Notes: generated by a model not told the origin, from the letters alone. DNA of 9,089 nt from Mesoaciditogaceae bacterium (GCA_015486145.1 WFSH01000156.1:1-9089); one strand, 5' to 3'; positions 1-6,821 are shown, numbered from the stretch's first letter. Made by a program: numbers and translations.

Positions 1-1255
1 CACCTTCAGAGTCCATGTACGCCGATCCATCCAAAGAGAACTGCACAAGATTGAACCCAAAAGGTTTTGAACTCAATCGAACATCAGCCGAATACAGCTT
101 ATTTTTCAATCCGACTCCCATCCCTATTATCCCTATAGGGCTGAAGTACTGCATGAGCAAACTCGTCGTTGGCGTGGCATCCAAGCTTATCCCGGCATTT
201 ATCAAAAATGTGTTTGCGATCAGCCCACCTCCAACAATTGGGGTAGAATTTTCAGAATTGTAGAAGATGTAAGGTGAAAATTTTTCCATGTCGTATTTCA
301 AAGTTATATTTGGCTCGAATTTAGTTGGAGAAGACATGACGTATCTTCCCCCCACAATGACACCAAACTTACCAAAAGAAACCGGAACTTCAGCAAATAA
401 CGAAACGGTTGAACTCGATGACACTTCTGTCCCAAAAGAAATACCGCTTAAGGTGTGCACATCACCTTTTACATTGCCTTCCTTCATCGATATCAACGTG
501 GAAAAAGGACCCATGTTGAATGAAGATGAGAAATTACTGACACGTTTTTTTGCATAATCATAAACGATCCAGTTTGAAATTAGAGGCGTGTCTATTTCCA
601 TTCCAAACTTCTTTGGCGTACTCCAAAACGCGTATTTACTTTCTTTCATAAACTTGCCAATCGTTTCCAATCCCCCAAGTGGAGAATACGCCGTCAGCTT
701 TTTCTTCATCTCAAGGATTTTAAGGGACGAGACATTCACTTCTTTTCGCCTGTAAAGAAGAACGGAAAGGTATATTCCCTTGGAAATGTTCAAATTCTCA
801 ACTTTAACTCCCTTAAAAGTCCTGTGGATCTTTTTCAGCGATGCCACCAAATGGAAGGGGCGAATCTTCGGAAAATTAAGTGCGAATCTTGGCACGACGG
901 GTAGGTATTTCACAGCGCCCTTATACCTCCATTCTTCGGGAAGAACGAGTTTGGCCCTTTCTATCTTGTTTATTCTTAATCCATAATTCTTTCGAGGAAA
1001 CGAAAAAACCTCAAAACTCATATGAGTTTCTTCGGGCACCAAAATAAGCGGAGCAATTTTTGAAATGCCAACGTTCAACTTGAGAGACATTTTTGGCAAA
1101 CGCACTCCGATGTTTTTCGGTGCAAAGCCCATAGTTGGTTCCAATTTATGGGCGATAAAATTTGTGTTGATCTCCAACAAAATAGGTTGGGCCATAATGG
1201 CAGCACCAATAAGTAAAAGCGCTACCAAAAGTGTAAAGCCCTTCACGGCTCTCAC
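1..1255 (-). CDS. Exported beta-rich protein, putative outer-membrane barrel (3' partial)
   Basis: The frame is open on the minus strand from a GTG at 1253-1255 to the window edge, so the C-terminus is missing; about 418 residues are visible. The GTG overlaps the TGA of the upstream TPR gene as GTGA. An AGGA lies five bases before it. A second in-frame GTG at 1244-1246 is possible but too far from that site. The N-terminus is a clear signal peptide: a basic start, a hydrophobic run FTLLVALLLIGAA and probable cleavage after Ala22 (AIMA|QP). The mature part has no cysteine in my translation. From about residue 270 it has many alternating hydrophobic/polar, Gly/Ser/Tyr/Phe-rich stretches, such as VSFGKFGVIVGGRYVMSS, which look like amphipathic beta strands of a barrel. 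The family is not recognised. An outer-membrane or toga protein working with the TPR protein is an inference from export, strand pattern and gene coupling. Confidence 0.8.
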   Translation of the reverse strand, partial: MRAVKGFTLLVALLLIGAAIMAQPILLEINTNFIAHKLEPTMGFAPKNIGVRLPKMSLKLNVGISKIAPLILVPEETHMSFEVFSFPRKNYGLRINKIERAKLVLPEEWRYKGAVKYLPVVPRFALNFPKIRPFHLVASLKKIHRTFKGVKVENLNISKGIYLSVLLYRRKEVNVSSLKILEMKKKLTAYSPLGGLETIGKFMKESKYAFWSTPKKFGMEIDTPLISNWIVYDYAKKRVSNFSSSFNMGPFSTLISMKEGNVKGDVHTLSGISFGTEVSSSSTVSLFAEVPVSFGKFGVIVGGRYVMSSPTKFEPNITLKYDMEKFSPYIFYNSENSTPIVGGGLIANTFLINAGISLDATPTTSLLMQYFSPIGIIGMGVGLKNKLYSADVRLSSKPFGFNLVQFSLDGSAYMDSEG

Positions 1256-3486
1256 CGCTTTCCTAATTCGGAAAGCCTTTTTTTAGCTAAAGCGGCTTGA
1301 GCGGAATTTGGGAACTTCTTTATAATCGTGTTAAAAACCTGAACAGCTGCGGAAATTTTGTTGAGTTTTTCATAAGACATGCCTATATAGTAGAATGCCT
1401 GGGGCACCTTTGGATCGTTTCCAAACAAGGAAACAAGGTTGAAAAAGGCTTCCTTGGCACTTGAGTAGTTTCCAATTCTGTAATACATCATCCCAAGTTC
1501 GTAAGCCGCGTTCGGCGCAACGCTACTCGAAGGATAATTGGTGTAGACTTCTTTAAAATATTTCGCCGCATCAGTTGCGTCATTTTTGGATTGATAATAT
1601 TTGGCTTCTATGTAGAGAATTCCTCCCATAGCGTTGCTTGACATTTTTTGCTTCAACAGAGAAGATGCTATCGTGTGTGCTTTTGAGACGCTTCCTTCTT
1701 CAAGATAGGCGTACGCTTTGTAGTAAAGCAGGTCGTTTTTTGTAGATAAGTTGGGATGGGATTTAAGCACGCCATCCACGTAGGGTGGTATTTGAGAAAA
1801 TTGACCAAGCTTTTCCATGGCAACAGCCTTTAAAACGTACACTGAAGGTTTGTATATATTCTCAAAATCGTACTCAACTATCCAATTGTACACGGGTAAA
1901 GCTGACTTGTAATTTTGAAGGTAAACGTAGCATTGACTGAGATAATACGCCGCATTAAGTGCAAGATCTGGATCTATAACACGATTATTCATCACCGTTT
2001 TCAAATAACCAAGTGCTTTGGAGTATTCAGACGTGTTGTAGTAAATCAAGGCAAGATTGTACTCTGCCACATTCTTGGTTTCTTTTGTTCCAATGGCAAT
2101 GGCCTTTTCATAGGAACTTTCTGCCTCAGAGTAATTGGATTGTTTAAAATAGATGTCACCCTTAAGCATGTAAGCTTTGGCTTTCATGTTTGAACTCTTA
2201 CTGACATTGATCAGATTGTTGAGAACGTTTATAGAATCTTTGTATTTCCCTTCGACGTTATAAGTGTAAGCCAACCAATAAGTTGCGGAGTCACTTATTG
2301 GATCAACGAGTTTGGACAACTTTTCAAAAATTCCCGCAGCCTTGGTGTAATTGCCAGATTCGAGATAAGCTTTCCCCATTTGAAGAATAATTTGATTCTT
2401 TTGAGAAGTGAACTTCGACTCCATGGATTCGTACAATTTAATGGCTTCGCTGAATCGTTTCAACTCTCTCAAAGTTGCACCCGCACTTAAACCGGCAGAA
2501 AGTTTTAGACTTGAATTCATGGAGTTGTTAAGCACATTTTCCCAATCGGTTATCGCCTGGGTGTAATCTTTCAATTTGTATTCGGTCCAAGCTTTTGCGT
2601 TAAGGGCGTTATAACGCTTACTAGGGGTTGGAGAAAGTTGAACCGCACTTTGAAAGGCATTTAAAGCTTTAGAATATTGACCATCTCTGTAATAAGATTC
2701 TCCGAGTATGGTGTAAAGATCCACGCTCCAGATGGTTGGAGGATAATTTTTAATAGATTGACTGGCAACTTTTATTGCCTCTTGAATTCTGTTCATATTC
2801 AAAAGAGAATATGCGCTGTAGTACGCTGCCGGCTCTATAACATTTGGATCGTTTGAGTAATTTGGCACGCTTGAAAAAAGTTGTTGAGCCTGCTGATATT
2901 TTTTTAAGTTAAAATCTATTTTCCCTTCATAAAATACGGCCCATGCTTTCCACGTGTTAGTTTTGACCTCACTTAAAATCTTTTTTGCTTCAGTGTATTT
3001 CCCGAGGTTCACGTATATGCTGCCTACCAGTACTTTGGACTCATTTCCATACTTGGCTGAGTTGTAAAGAGAAGAAAAGTAGGAAACGGCATTCGAGTTA
3101 TCACCGATATTCATGTAAGAATATCCTATTGAATACATGGAATACTCGTAATTGAAGGAGTTTTTAGGGAGATAGCTCAATGCTTTCTTATACTCGTTAA
3201 TGGCGTGGTAGTAATCGTCTAACAGGTAATAAGCATCTCCAAGCAAATCGTAAGCTTGACCTATGTATTGAGCAGGTTCTGTGTATTTTGACAGGAAAAG
3301 CTTAAGTGTGGATATGACGTTTGAAACACCGGCAGTATCACCATACTTTTTGTAAAGTTGTAGGGCATTTTTAGCACCCATGAGCATATCCACTCCATTT
3401 TGATCCACAGTGGTCGCCATAATGGCGGAAGATAAAATTAACGACACCAGTACTAATATGAACGCAAAGAAAAACTTTCTTTTCAT
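1252..3486 (-). CDS. Exported TPR-repeat protein with CpoB/YbgF-like C-terminus
   Basis: A 744-residue protein with a signal peptide (MKRK, then a hydrophobic stretch to residue 20, probable cleavage after Ala24 in SSAIMA). About 18 TPR-type helix pairs fill the rest, each with the usual small/aromatic pattern, e.g. YYLLDDYYHAINEYKKAL and YYRIGNYSSAKEAFFNL. The last 120 or so residues (from about 621) resemble the TPR tail of CpoB/YbgF proteins, with YP-SSS...AP and FPNSAQAALAKKRL. No enzyme motif is visible, so a periplasmic scaffold for an envelope complex is likely. A TTG two codons upstream (3492) is open too, but AGAGGAG sits only three bases from it and nine from the ATG at 3486, so the ATG is preferred. 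The gene overlaps the downstream barrel-like gene by four bases, which points to co-translation and a shared process. The exact partner is unknown. Confidence 0.88.
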   Translation of the reverse strand: MKRKFFFAFILVLVSLILSSAIMATTVDQNGVDMLMGAKNALQLYKKYGDTAGVSNVISTLKLFLSKYTEPAQYIGQAYDLLGDAYYLLDDYYHAINEYKKALSYLPKNSFNYEYSMYSIGYSYMNIGDNSNAVSYFSSLYNSAKYGNESKVLVGSIYVNLGKYTEAKKILSEVKTNTWKAWAVFYEGKIDFNLKKYQQAQQLFSSVPNYSNDPNVIEPAAYYSAYSLLNMNRIQEAIKVASQSIKNYPPTIWSVDLYTILGESYYRDGQYSKALNAFQSAVQLSPTPSKRYNALNAKAWTEYKLKDYTQAITDWENVLNNSMNSSLKLSAGLSAGATLRELKRFSEAIKLYESMESKFTSQKNQIILQMGKAYLESGNYTKAAGIFEKLSKLVDPISDSATYWLAYTYNVEGKYKDSINVLNNLINVSKSSNMKAKAYMLKGDIYFKQSNYSEAESSYEKAIAIGTKETKNVAEYNLALIYYNTSEYSKALGYLKTVMNNRVIDPDLALNAAYYLSQCYVYLQNYKSALPVYNWIVEYDFENIYKPSVYVLKAVAMEKLGQFSQIPPYVDGVLKSHPNLSTKNDLLYYKAYAYLEEGSVSKAHTIASSLLKQKMSSNAMGGILYIEAKYYQSKNDATDAAKYFKEVYTNYPSSSVAPNAAYELGMMYYRIGNYSSAKEAFFNLVSLFGNDPKVPQAFYYIGMSYEKLNKISAAVQVFNTIIKKFPNSAQAALAKKRLSELGKR
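1257..1276 (-). promoter_or_regulatory. Hairpin covering the ribosome binding site of the downstream gene
   Basis: The inverted repeat GCTTTCC / GGAAAGC forms a perfect 7-bp stem with a six-base loop over the last codons of the TPR gene. In the minus-strand mRNA its 3' arm contains the AGGA used by the next gene and ends one base before the GTG start. A ribosome finishing the TPR gene would open it, which fits translational coupling. On the opposite strand the same hairpin is followed by C and seven Ts (1278-1284), the form of an intrinsic terminator for antisense transcripts. The structure is seen in the sequence; both roles are inferred. Confidence 0.5.
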
Positions 3487-3585
3487 CCACAAGCACTCCT
3501 CTCATTAGAAAATATGTTTTCACAACATCTTTTTTCTTACATAACCAAAACGATACATTTTATATGATATCATCTTTTCGACAGT

Positions 3586-3605
3586 GGATACCCCCCTATC
3601 CCCCC
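3586..3605 (-). other. G-rich element: two G6 runs separated by ATA
   Basis: In the minus-strand sense two runs of six G flank ATA, just after the rluB stop codon and ahead of the TPR gene. The second run is also the loop of a 5-bp inverted repeat GGATA / TATCC (3586-3601). Such runs stand out in this AT-rich gap. They could fold as a hairpin or a two-layer G-quadruplex, or slow RNA polymerase between the two transcription units. No T-tract follows, so it is not an ordinary intrinsic terminator. The role is unknown. Confidence 0.35.
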
Positions 3606-3617
3606 TCAACATTTTTT

Positions 3618-4370
3618 CTAAGGATGGGACCCTTTAGAGGGTCTCATTTCTTTTACTTTATCAACAAACTCTTTCAAAACATCTATTTCCTCTCGCGTGA
3701 GCGCTCGATATTCCCCTGATTTGATCTTTGGATCCAAATTAATGGGTCCAAAAGAAACTCTCTTAAGGAAAAGCACAGGATGTCCTAAATACTTAAAAAC
3801 ACGACGAATTTCACGCTTTCTTCCTTCATGTATAGATATTCTGACGCTACTCAGCCCACTTTTCTCACCTACGATTTCCGCTTCCATCTTTGCCGTGTAT
3901 CCATATGGTAAGTCGATCCCGTCTTTCAACATTTTGACTTTCTCTTCGTTGAGTGTCCCTTCTACCAACGCTTCGTACACTCTTTTTACTTCATAACGAG
4001 GGTGCAACAACATCTGCGAAAGTTCTCCGTCGTTTGTGAGTATCAGTAATCCTTCCGTATCACGATCCAGCCTCCCCACCGGAAAAACGTTGTCTTCAAC
4101 GTGCAACAAATCAAAAACAGTTTTTCTTTTTTGAGGATCCTTTTTCGTCGTGATGTACCCGCTGGGCTTGTTAAGCATGTAGTAGACAAGCGTTCGTGGT
4201 TTGACAATTTTGCCATTAACCTCTACGGTATCTTCCATATCGATCTTGATGTAATCGTTCACTTTTTTGCCGTTCACCCTTACAGAACCGTTTTTGACTA
4301 ATTCTTCCGCTTTTCTACGCGATGCCACTCCGCACATTCTCAGGTACTTTTGTATTCTCAGCAGATACAT
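3618..4370 (-). CDS. rluB: 23S rRNA pseudouridine synthase, RsuA/RluB family
   Basis: A 250-residue protein that converts a specific uridine to pseudouridine, most likely in domain V of 23S rRNA. Residues about 4-55 form an S4 RNA-binding domain (RIQKYLRMCGVASRRKAEELV, ending in VRVNGKKV). The catalytic domain follows with YMLNKPSGYITT, the signature GRLDRDTEGLLILTNDG with catalytic Asp102, and the late HEGRKREIRRVF motif. Length is normal for the family. The start is uncertain: an ideal AAAGGAGG touches the ATG at 4370 with no spacer, while family members usually begin right at M-R-[IL]-Q-K-Y-L. That would put the start at codon 4, a CTG at 4361, nine bases from the GGAGG. The 5' end overlaps scpB by 56 bases. 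It is the last gene of the trpS operon. RsuA- or RluE-type target specificity cannot be excluded. Confidence 0.9.
   Translation of the reverse strand: MYLLRIQKYLRMCGVASRRKAEELVKNGSVRVNGKKVNDYIKIDMEDTVEVNGKIVKPRTLVYYMLNKPSGYITTKKDPQKRKTVFDLLHVEDNVFPVGRLDRDTEGLLILTNDGELSQMLLHPRYEVKRVYEALVEGTLNEEKVKMLKDGIDLPYGYTAKMEAEIVGEKSGLSSVRISIHEGRKREIRRVFKYLGHPVLFLKRVSFGPINLDPKIKSGEYRALTREEIDVLKEFVDKVKEMRPSKGSHP
3624..3647 (-). repeat. Inverted repeat at the 3' end of rluB
   Basis: ATGAGACCCT and AGGGTCCCAT pair with one A-C mismatch around a four-base loop, forming a ten-position stem inside the final rluB codons, a few bases before its TAG. In the mRNA sense no T-run follows, so it is a poor terminator for the operon. 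It could protect the 3' end of the mRNA. On the plus strand it is followed by a T-rich stretch (TTTCTTTTACTTT), so it could stop antisense transcription. The pairing is seen; the role is inferred. Confidence 0.4.
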
Positions 4371-4896
4371 CCTCCTTTCCTTTTACAACCGAAAGATCGG
4401 AAATTCCAAGTGTTTTTAAAAATTCATCTGTCGTGGTGTAAATATAAGGATTACCTTTTTTACTCTTATCTCGCTTTCGCTTTATCAAACGCATTGCCAA
4501 AAGTTCTTTCACCTGTCCTACAGGGAGTCCACTTCTGAAATTGGAGATTTCTTTCATGGTGATCGGTTGATTTTTGGCAATTATAGCCAAAACTTCCATC
4601 TGAGAACGTGTTAAATCCATCACGGATTTCTTCCTCAATTTTGAGACTACCTTGGCATACTTTACCTTTGTGAAAAAGGAATACTTACCGGCCACATTTT
4701 TCAATTCGACACCATGCTCTTCGGACGAGTATCTTTCTTCTATGTTATCAATGGCTTCTAAGACTTCGTTTCTCTTTTTTCCGGTTATGTGCATAATCTC
4801 GTTTGTACTCAAACCGTGTGAAGCCATTATCAAAGCTTCTATTTCAGCGATCAGATCTGCTTTCGTAGACGGACACCTCTCCTTTTGCGAGATCAA
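4315..4896 (-). CDS. scpB: Segregation and condensation protein B
   Basis: Non-SMC subunit of the bacterial condensin. Dimers of ScpB bind the kleisin ScpA and regulate the SMC ATPase in the nucleoid. Two winged-helix domains are visible: residues about 12-86 (ADLIAEIEALIMASHGLSTNEI...) and about 94-165. The second holds the family hallmark LTRSQMEVLAIIAKNQPITMKEI, then a late GNPYIYTTTDEFLKTLGI. The long frame opens at a TTG (4896) inside scpA with no good ribosome binding site. The conserved N-terminus begins near residue 11, and an AAAGGAGAGG lies nine bases before an ACG there (4866), so the true start may be downstream and non-canonical. The gene overlaps scpA by up to 53 bases and rluB by 56. 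The tail after about residue 170 is encoded partly within rluB and is not conserved-looking. The order scpA-scpB supports the call. Confidence 0.92.
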   Translation of the reverse strand: MISQKERCPSTKADLIAEIEALIMASHGLSTNEIMHITGKKRNEVLEAIDNIEERYSSEEHGVELKNVAGKYSFFTKVKYAKVVSKLRKKSVMDLTRSQMEVLAIIAKNQPITMKEISNFRSGLPVGQVKELLAMRLIKRKRDKSKKGNPYIYTTTDEFLKTLGISDLSVVKGKEDVSAENTKVPENVRSGIA

Positions 4897-5530
4897 GAGA
4901 TAGAAATTTCACCCTCAGAAGTTCAAGTATCGCCACAAAGATCACAACCGCTTCTAATTTATCACGAGCCCTTAACATGATCTCCCTTATGGTGGATCTG
5001 CGTTTTCGGAATGCAATTTCTTTGACCTCTTCAAGTTTCTTGGTGATGGAGTAAGAGTCCTTTGAAATTCTGTAAACTCTCTTTCTAAGTCTTATTTCAT
5101 CTTCAACTGACTTCAGTATACTCCAAAACTCCTCCGGAACCTTTTCAATCGTTTCGATCTCTCTTATGGGTGAAACAGAAACCCTGTACTCTTTAGAATG
5201 AGAATCATAAAGCTCTTCCAACTTTTGTGCAGCTTCTTTGATCAAAGAATACTCGTAAAGTTTTCGGGCAATAACATTCTGTTTCTCCAAGGCCTCAGGT
5301 TCTGGTTTGAGCAACAATCTTGATTTTATCTCCATTAATGTTGAGGCCATCACCATAAAATCTGAAGCGACATTTATGTCCAATTTTTTCATTTCATTCA
5401 CGTATTCTACAAATTCATCTGTGATTTCAGAAATTTTAAGTTCTAAAGGATTCATGCGGTGTTTTCGCACCAAGAAAAGCAAAAGATCGAGCGAACCCTC
5501 AAATTCGGCTAAGTGAATTCTTAGCTCCAT
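4844..5530 (-). CDS. scpA: Segregation and condensation protein A (kleisin)
   Basis: A kleisin of 228 residues that bridges the SMC dimer and recruits ScpB for chromosome condensation and segregation. The N-terminal domain carries the typical FEGSLDLLLFLVRKHRMNPLEL and ISEITDEFVEYV (residues 10-44), then VASDFMVMASTLMEIKSRLLL (54-74). A charged, less conserved middle runs to about residue 170. The C-terminal winged helix (about 178-223) has TIREIMLRARDKLEAVVIFVAILELLR, where kleisins contact the SMC head. The ATG at 5528-5530 has TGGAGG seven bases upstream; this site overlaps the trpS stop codon, and only 13 bases separate the genes, so translation is probably coupled. Length is slightly shorter than many ScpA proteins but complete. 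The gene is followed by scpB in overlap. Confidence 0.95.
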   Translation of the reverse strand: MELRIHLAEFEGSLDLLLFLVRKHRMNPLELKISEITDEFVEYVNEMKKLDINVASDFMVMASTLMEIKSRLLLKPEPEALEKQNVIARKLYEYSLIKEAAQKLEELYDSHSKEYRVSVSPIREIETIEKVPEEFWSILKSVEDEIRLRKRVYRISKDSYSITKKLEEVKEIAFRKRRSTIREIMLRARDKLEAVVIFVAILELLRVKFLSLDLAKGEVSVYESRSDR

Positions 5531-5543
5531 AAAAAATCCTCCA

Positions 5544-6530
5544 TTAACGGACGAGGTTTATCGCATTTTCAACTTTTTCCATAGTCTCCCGGGCGGCAAT
5601 CCTTGCACGTTTGTCACCATCCAAAACAACGTCTTTCACGAACTTCTGATGTGTTTTAAAATATTCAATCTTTTCCCAAATGGGCGATAATCTTTTTTTC
5701 ATACTTTCGATCAGAATTCGTTTGCAATCAACGCAACCAATTTTTGCCGTTGAACAACCCTCATGAATCTCATCCAATTTCTCCTGAGGAGTTTCAAACG
5801 CCTTGTGGTATGCCCATACGTTGCACTTCTCGGGAGTTCCAGGATCTGTTCTCCTCTTCCTGGCAGGATCCGTCATCATTGGCATTATCATACTTCTTAA
5901 TTTCTCTTCATTCGTATCTATGTTTATGACGTTCCCGTAGCTTTTGGACATTTTTCTTCCATCGGTACCTAAAAGTTTCGGAACTTTTGAAAGCAACGTT
6001 TTGGGCTCTTTAAAAACTTTGGAATAAAGACTGTTGAATTTGCGAGCAATCTCTCGTGTGAGTTCTAAATGGAACGCCTGATCTTCTCCAACAGGTACCC
6101 CGTCCGCATTGTATATCAATATATCGGCCGCTTGAAGTACGGGATAACCCAAAAATCCAAAAGTTGAGATGTCACGCCTTCTTATCTCGTTTAATTGCTC
6201 TTTGTACGTCGGTATGCGCTCAAGCCTTCCAAGAGGAACGATCATCGATAACAACAAGTACAATTCAGCGTGCTCTTTTACATGAGACTGGATGAAAATA
6301 GTACTTTTTTGAGGATCTATTCCACAAGCCAAAAACTCTCTGACAAGTGTCAAGGTGTTTTCGCGAAGGTTGGAAGTATCTTGGTAACCGGTAGTTAGCA
6401 TGTGCCAATCCGCCACGAAAAAAAAACTTTCGTTGTTATCATTTTGAAGTTTTACCCAACTTTCAAGCGCTCCCACCAAGTTTCCAACGTGCAATTTACC
6501 GGTTGGCCTCATTCCACTGAGAACCCGCAA
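5544..6530 (-). CDS. trpS: Tryptophanyl-tRNA synthetase with [4Fe-4S]-type cysteine motif
   Basis: A class I aminoacyl-tRNA synthetase of 328 residues that activates tryptophan with ATP and charges tRNA-Trp in the cytoplasm. The HIGH-type motif is HVGN at 14-17, GEDQ is at 148-151 and KMSKS is at 193-197 (GRKMSKSYGN). Cys236, Cys259, Cys266 and Cys269 give C-x22-C-x6-C-x2-C, the spacing known for the iron-sulfur cluster of the Thermotoga maritima enzyme near the anticodon-binding region. The frame stays open to an ATG at 6650, but the extended -10 promoter lies downstream of that ATG. The family start MRVLSGMRPTGKLH matches a TTG at 6528-6530, with AAGGGAG eight bases upstream. A GTG at 6539 touches the ribosome binding site and is less likely. 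This is the first gene of the trpS-scpA-scpB-rluB operon. Confidence 0.96.
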   Translation of the reverse strand: MRVLSGMRPTGKLHVGNLVGALESWVKLQNDNNESFFFVADWHMLTTGYQDTSNLRENTLTLVREFLACGIDPQKSTIFIQSHVKEHAELYLLLSMIVPLGRLERIPTYKEQLNEIRRRDISTFGFLGYPVLQAADILIYNADGVPVGEDQAFHLELTREIARKFNSLYSKVFKEPKTLLSKVPKLLGTDGRKMSKSYGNVINIDTNEEKLRSMIMPMMTDPARKRRTDPGTPEKCNVWAYHKAFETPQEKLDEIHEGCSTAKIGCVDCKRILIESMKKRLSPIWEKIEYFKTHQKFVKDVVLDGDKRARIAARETMEKVENAINLVR

Positions 6531-6550
6531 TTCTTCCACTCCCTTCGTTC

Positions 6551-6582
6551 TTCTTGAACAACACAAGTTGAAAAAACAAGAA
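6551..6582 (-). promoter_or_regulatory. Possible bulged stem-loop in the trpS leader
   Basis: The roughly 80-base trpS leader contains TTCTTG paired with CAAGAA and, nested inside, CAAC paired with GTTG around a four-base loop. The two stems are separated by an uneven internal loop of Us. It lies about 10 bases before the AAGGGAG site. It is far too short and lacks the conserved parts for a T-box. It is AU-rich and weak, so a regulatory role is only possible. Confidence 0.2.
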
Positions 6583-6617
6583 AAGATTGTATCTCTCACA
6601 GGTCTATGTTGCCCTAA

Positions 6618-6626
6618 ATTATACCA
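6618..6626 (-). promoter_or_regulatory. Extended -10 promoter for the trpS operon
   Basis: In the minus-strand sense TGGTATAAT gives a perfect TATAAT (6618-6623) preceded by the TG of an extended -10 element. The -35 region is poor (ATCTTC at 17 bases), as is common for extended -10 promoters. The transcript would start near 6610-6612, about 80 bases before the TTG of trpS and just downstream of the tRNA terminator. This placement rules out the longer trpS frame starting at 6650. Confidence 0.65.
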
Positions 6627-6660
6627 CACCACAGTTTCTTGAAGATCCACGTTTTATGAG

Positions 6661-6689
6661 AAAAATAGGGGCAAATACGCCCCTTTTTT
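6661..6689 (-). terminator. Rho-independent terminator after tRNA-Ala
   Basis: AGGGGC and GCCCCT (6667-6672 and 6679-6684) form a 6-bp GC-rich stem with a six-base loop. On the minus strand it is followed by ATTTTT, so it ends the tRNA transcript seven bases beyond the CCA. On the plus strand it is followed by a T-run as well, so it could act in both directions. Confidence 0.8.
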
Positions 6690-6690
6690 C

Positions 6691-6766
6691 TGGTGGAGTC
6701 GATGGGATTTGAACCCACGACCTCTTGCATGCCATGCAAGCGCGCTCCCAACTGCGCTACGACCCC
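6691..6766 (-). tRNA. tRNA-Ala, anticodon GGC
   Basis: A 76-base cloverleaf read on the minus strand, with the CCA end encoded. The acceptor arms GGGGTCG and CGACTCC pair fully and place a G3-U70 wobble, the main alanine identity element, next to discriminator A73. The D arm is GCGC-AGTTGGGA-GCGC. The anticodon stem CTTGC/GCAAG holds the loop ATGGCAT, so the anticodon is GGC (reads GCC), with the A32-U38 pair known to be typical of this isoacceptor. The T arm is GTGGG-TTCAAAT-CCCAT, containing the usual TTCAAAT loop with one wobble pair. It has its own promoter and terminator. Confidence 0.97.
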
Positions 6767-6791
6767 ACACCAATTCTCATTTCCATCTCGA

Positions 6792-6821
6792 ATTTTACGC
6801 TATTTCCCATATGTTTGTCAA
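6792..6821 (-). promoter_or_regulatory. Sigma-70-type promoter for tRNA-Ala
   Basis: In the minus-strand sense a perfect TTGACA (6816-6821) and TAAAAT (6792-6797) are separated by 18 bases. The start site would fall near 6785, about 20 bases before the mature tRNA. It is the strongest promoter match in the window, as expected for a stable RNA gene. Confidence 0.8.

Noticed and set aside
15..1286. Several plus-strand open frames of 60-90 codons at the left end
   Set aside because: They lie opposite a single long open minus-strand frame with a signal peptide and ribosome binding site, and have no ribosome binding sites or recognisable protein features.
3564..3573. Palindrome ATGATATCAT upstream of the TPR gene as an operator
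   Set aside because: Ten bases in an AT-rich gap is expected by chance, and no clear promoter is anchored next to it.
6540..6660. T-box or TRAP-like control of trpS in the leader
   Set aside because: The leader is about 80 bases, with no specifier-loop architecture, no T-box core sequence, no terminator/antiterminator pair and no GAG/TAG repeat series.
6691..6766. tRNA-Ala as an integration site for a mobile island carrying the nuclease-ATPase gene
   Set aside because: I saw no integrase and no second copy of the tRNA 3' end inside the window; the gene lies at the 5' side of the tRNA, whereas integration usually uses the 3' side.
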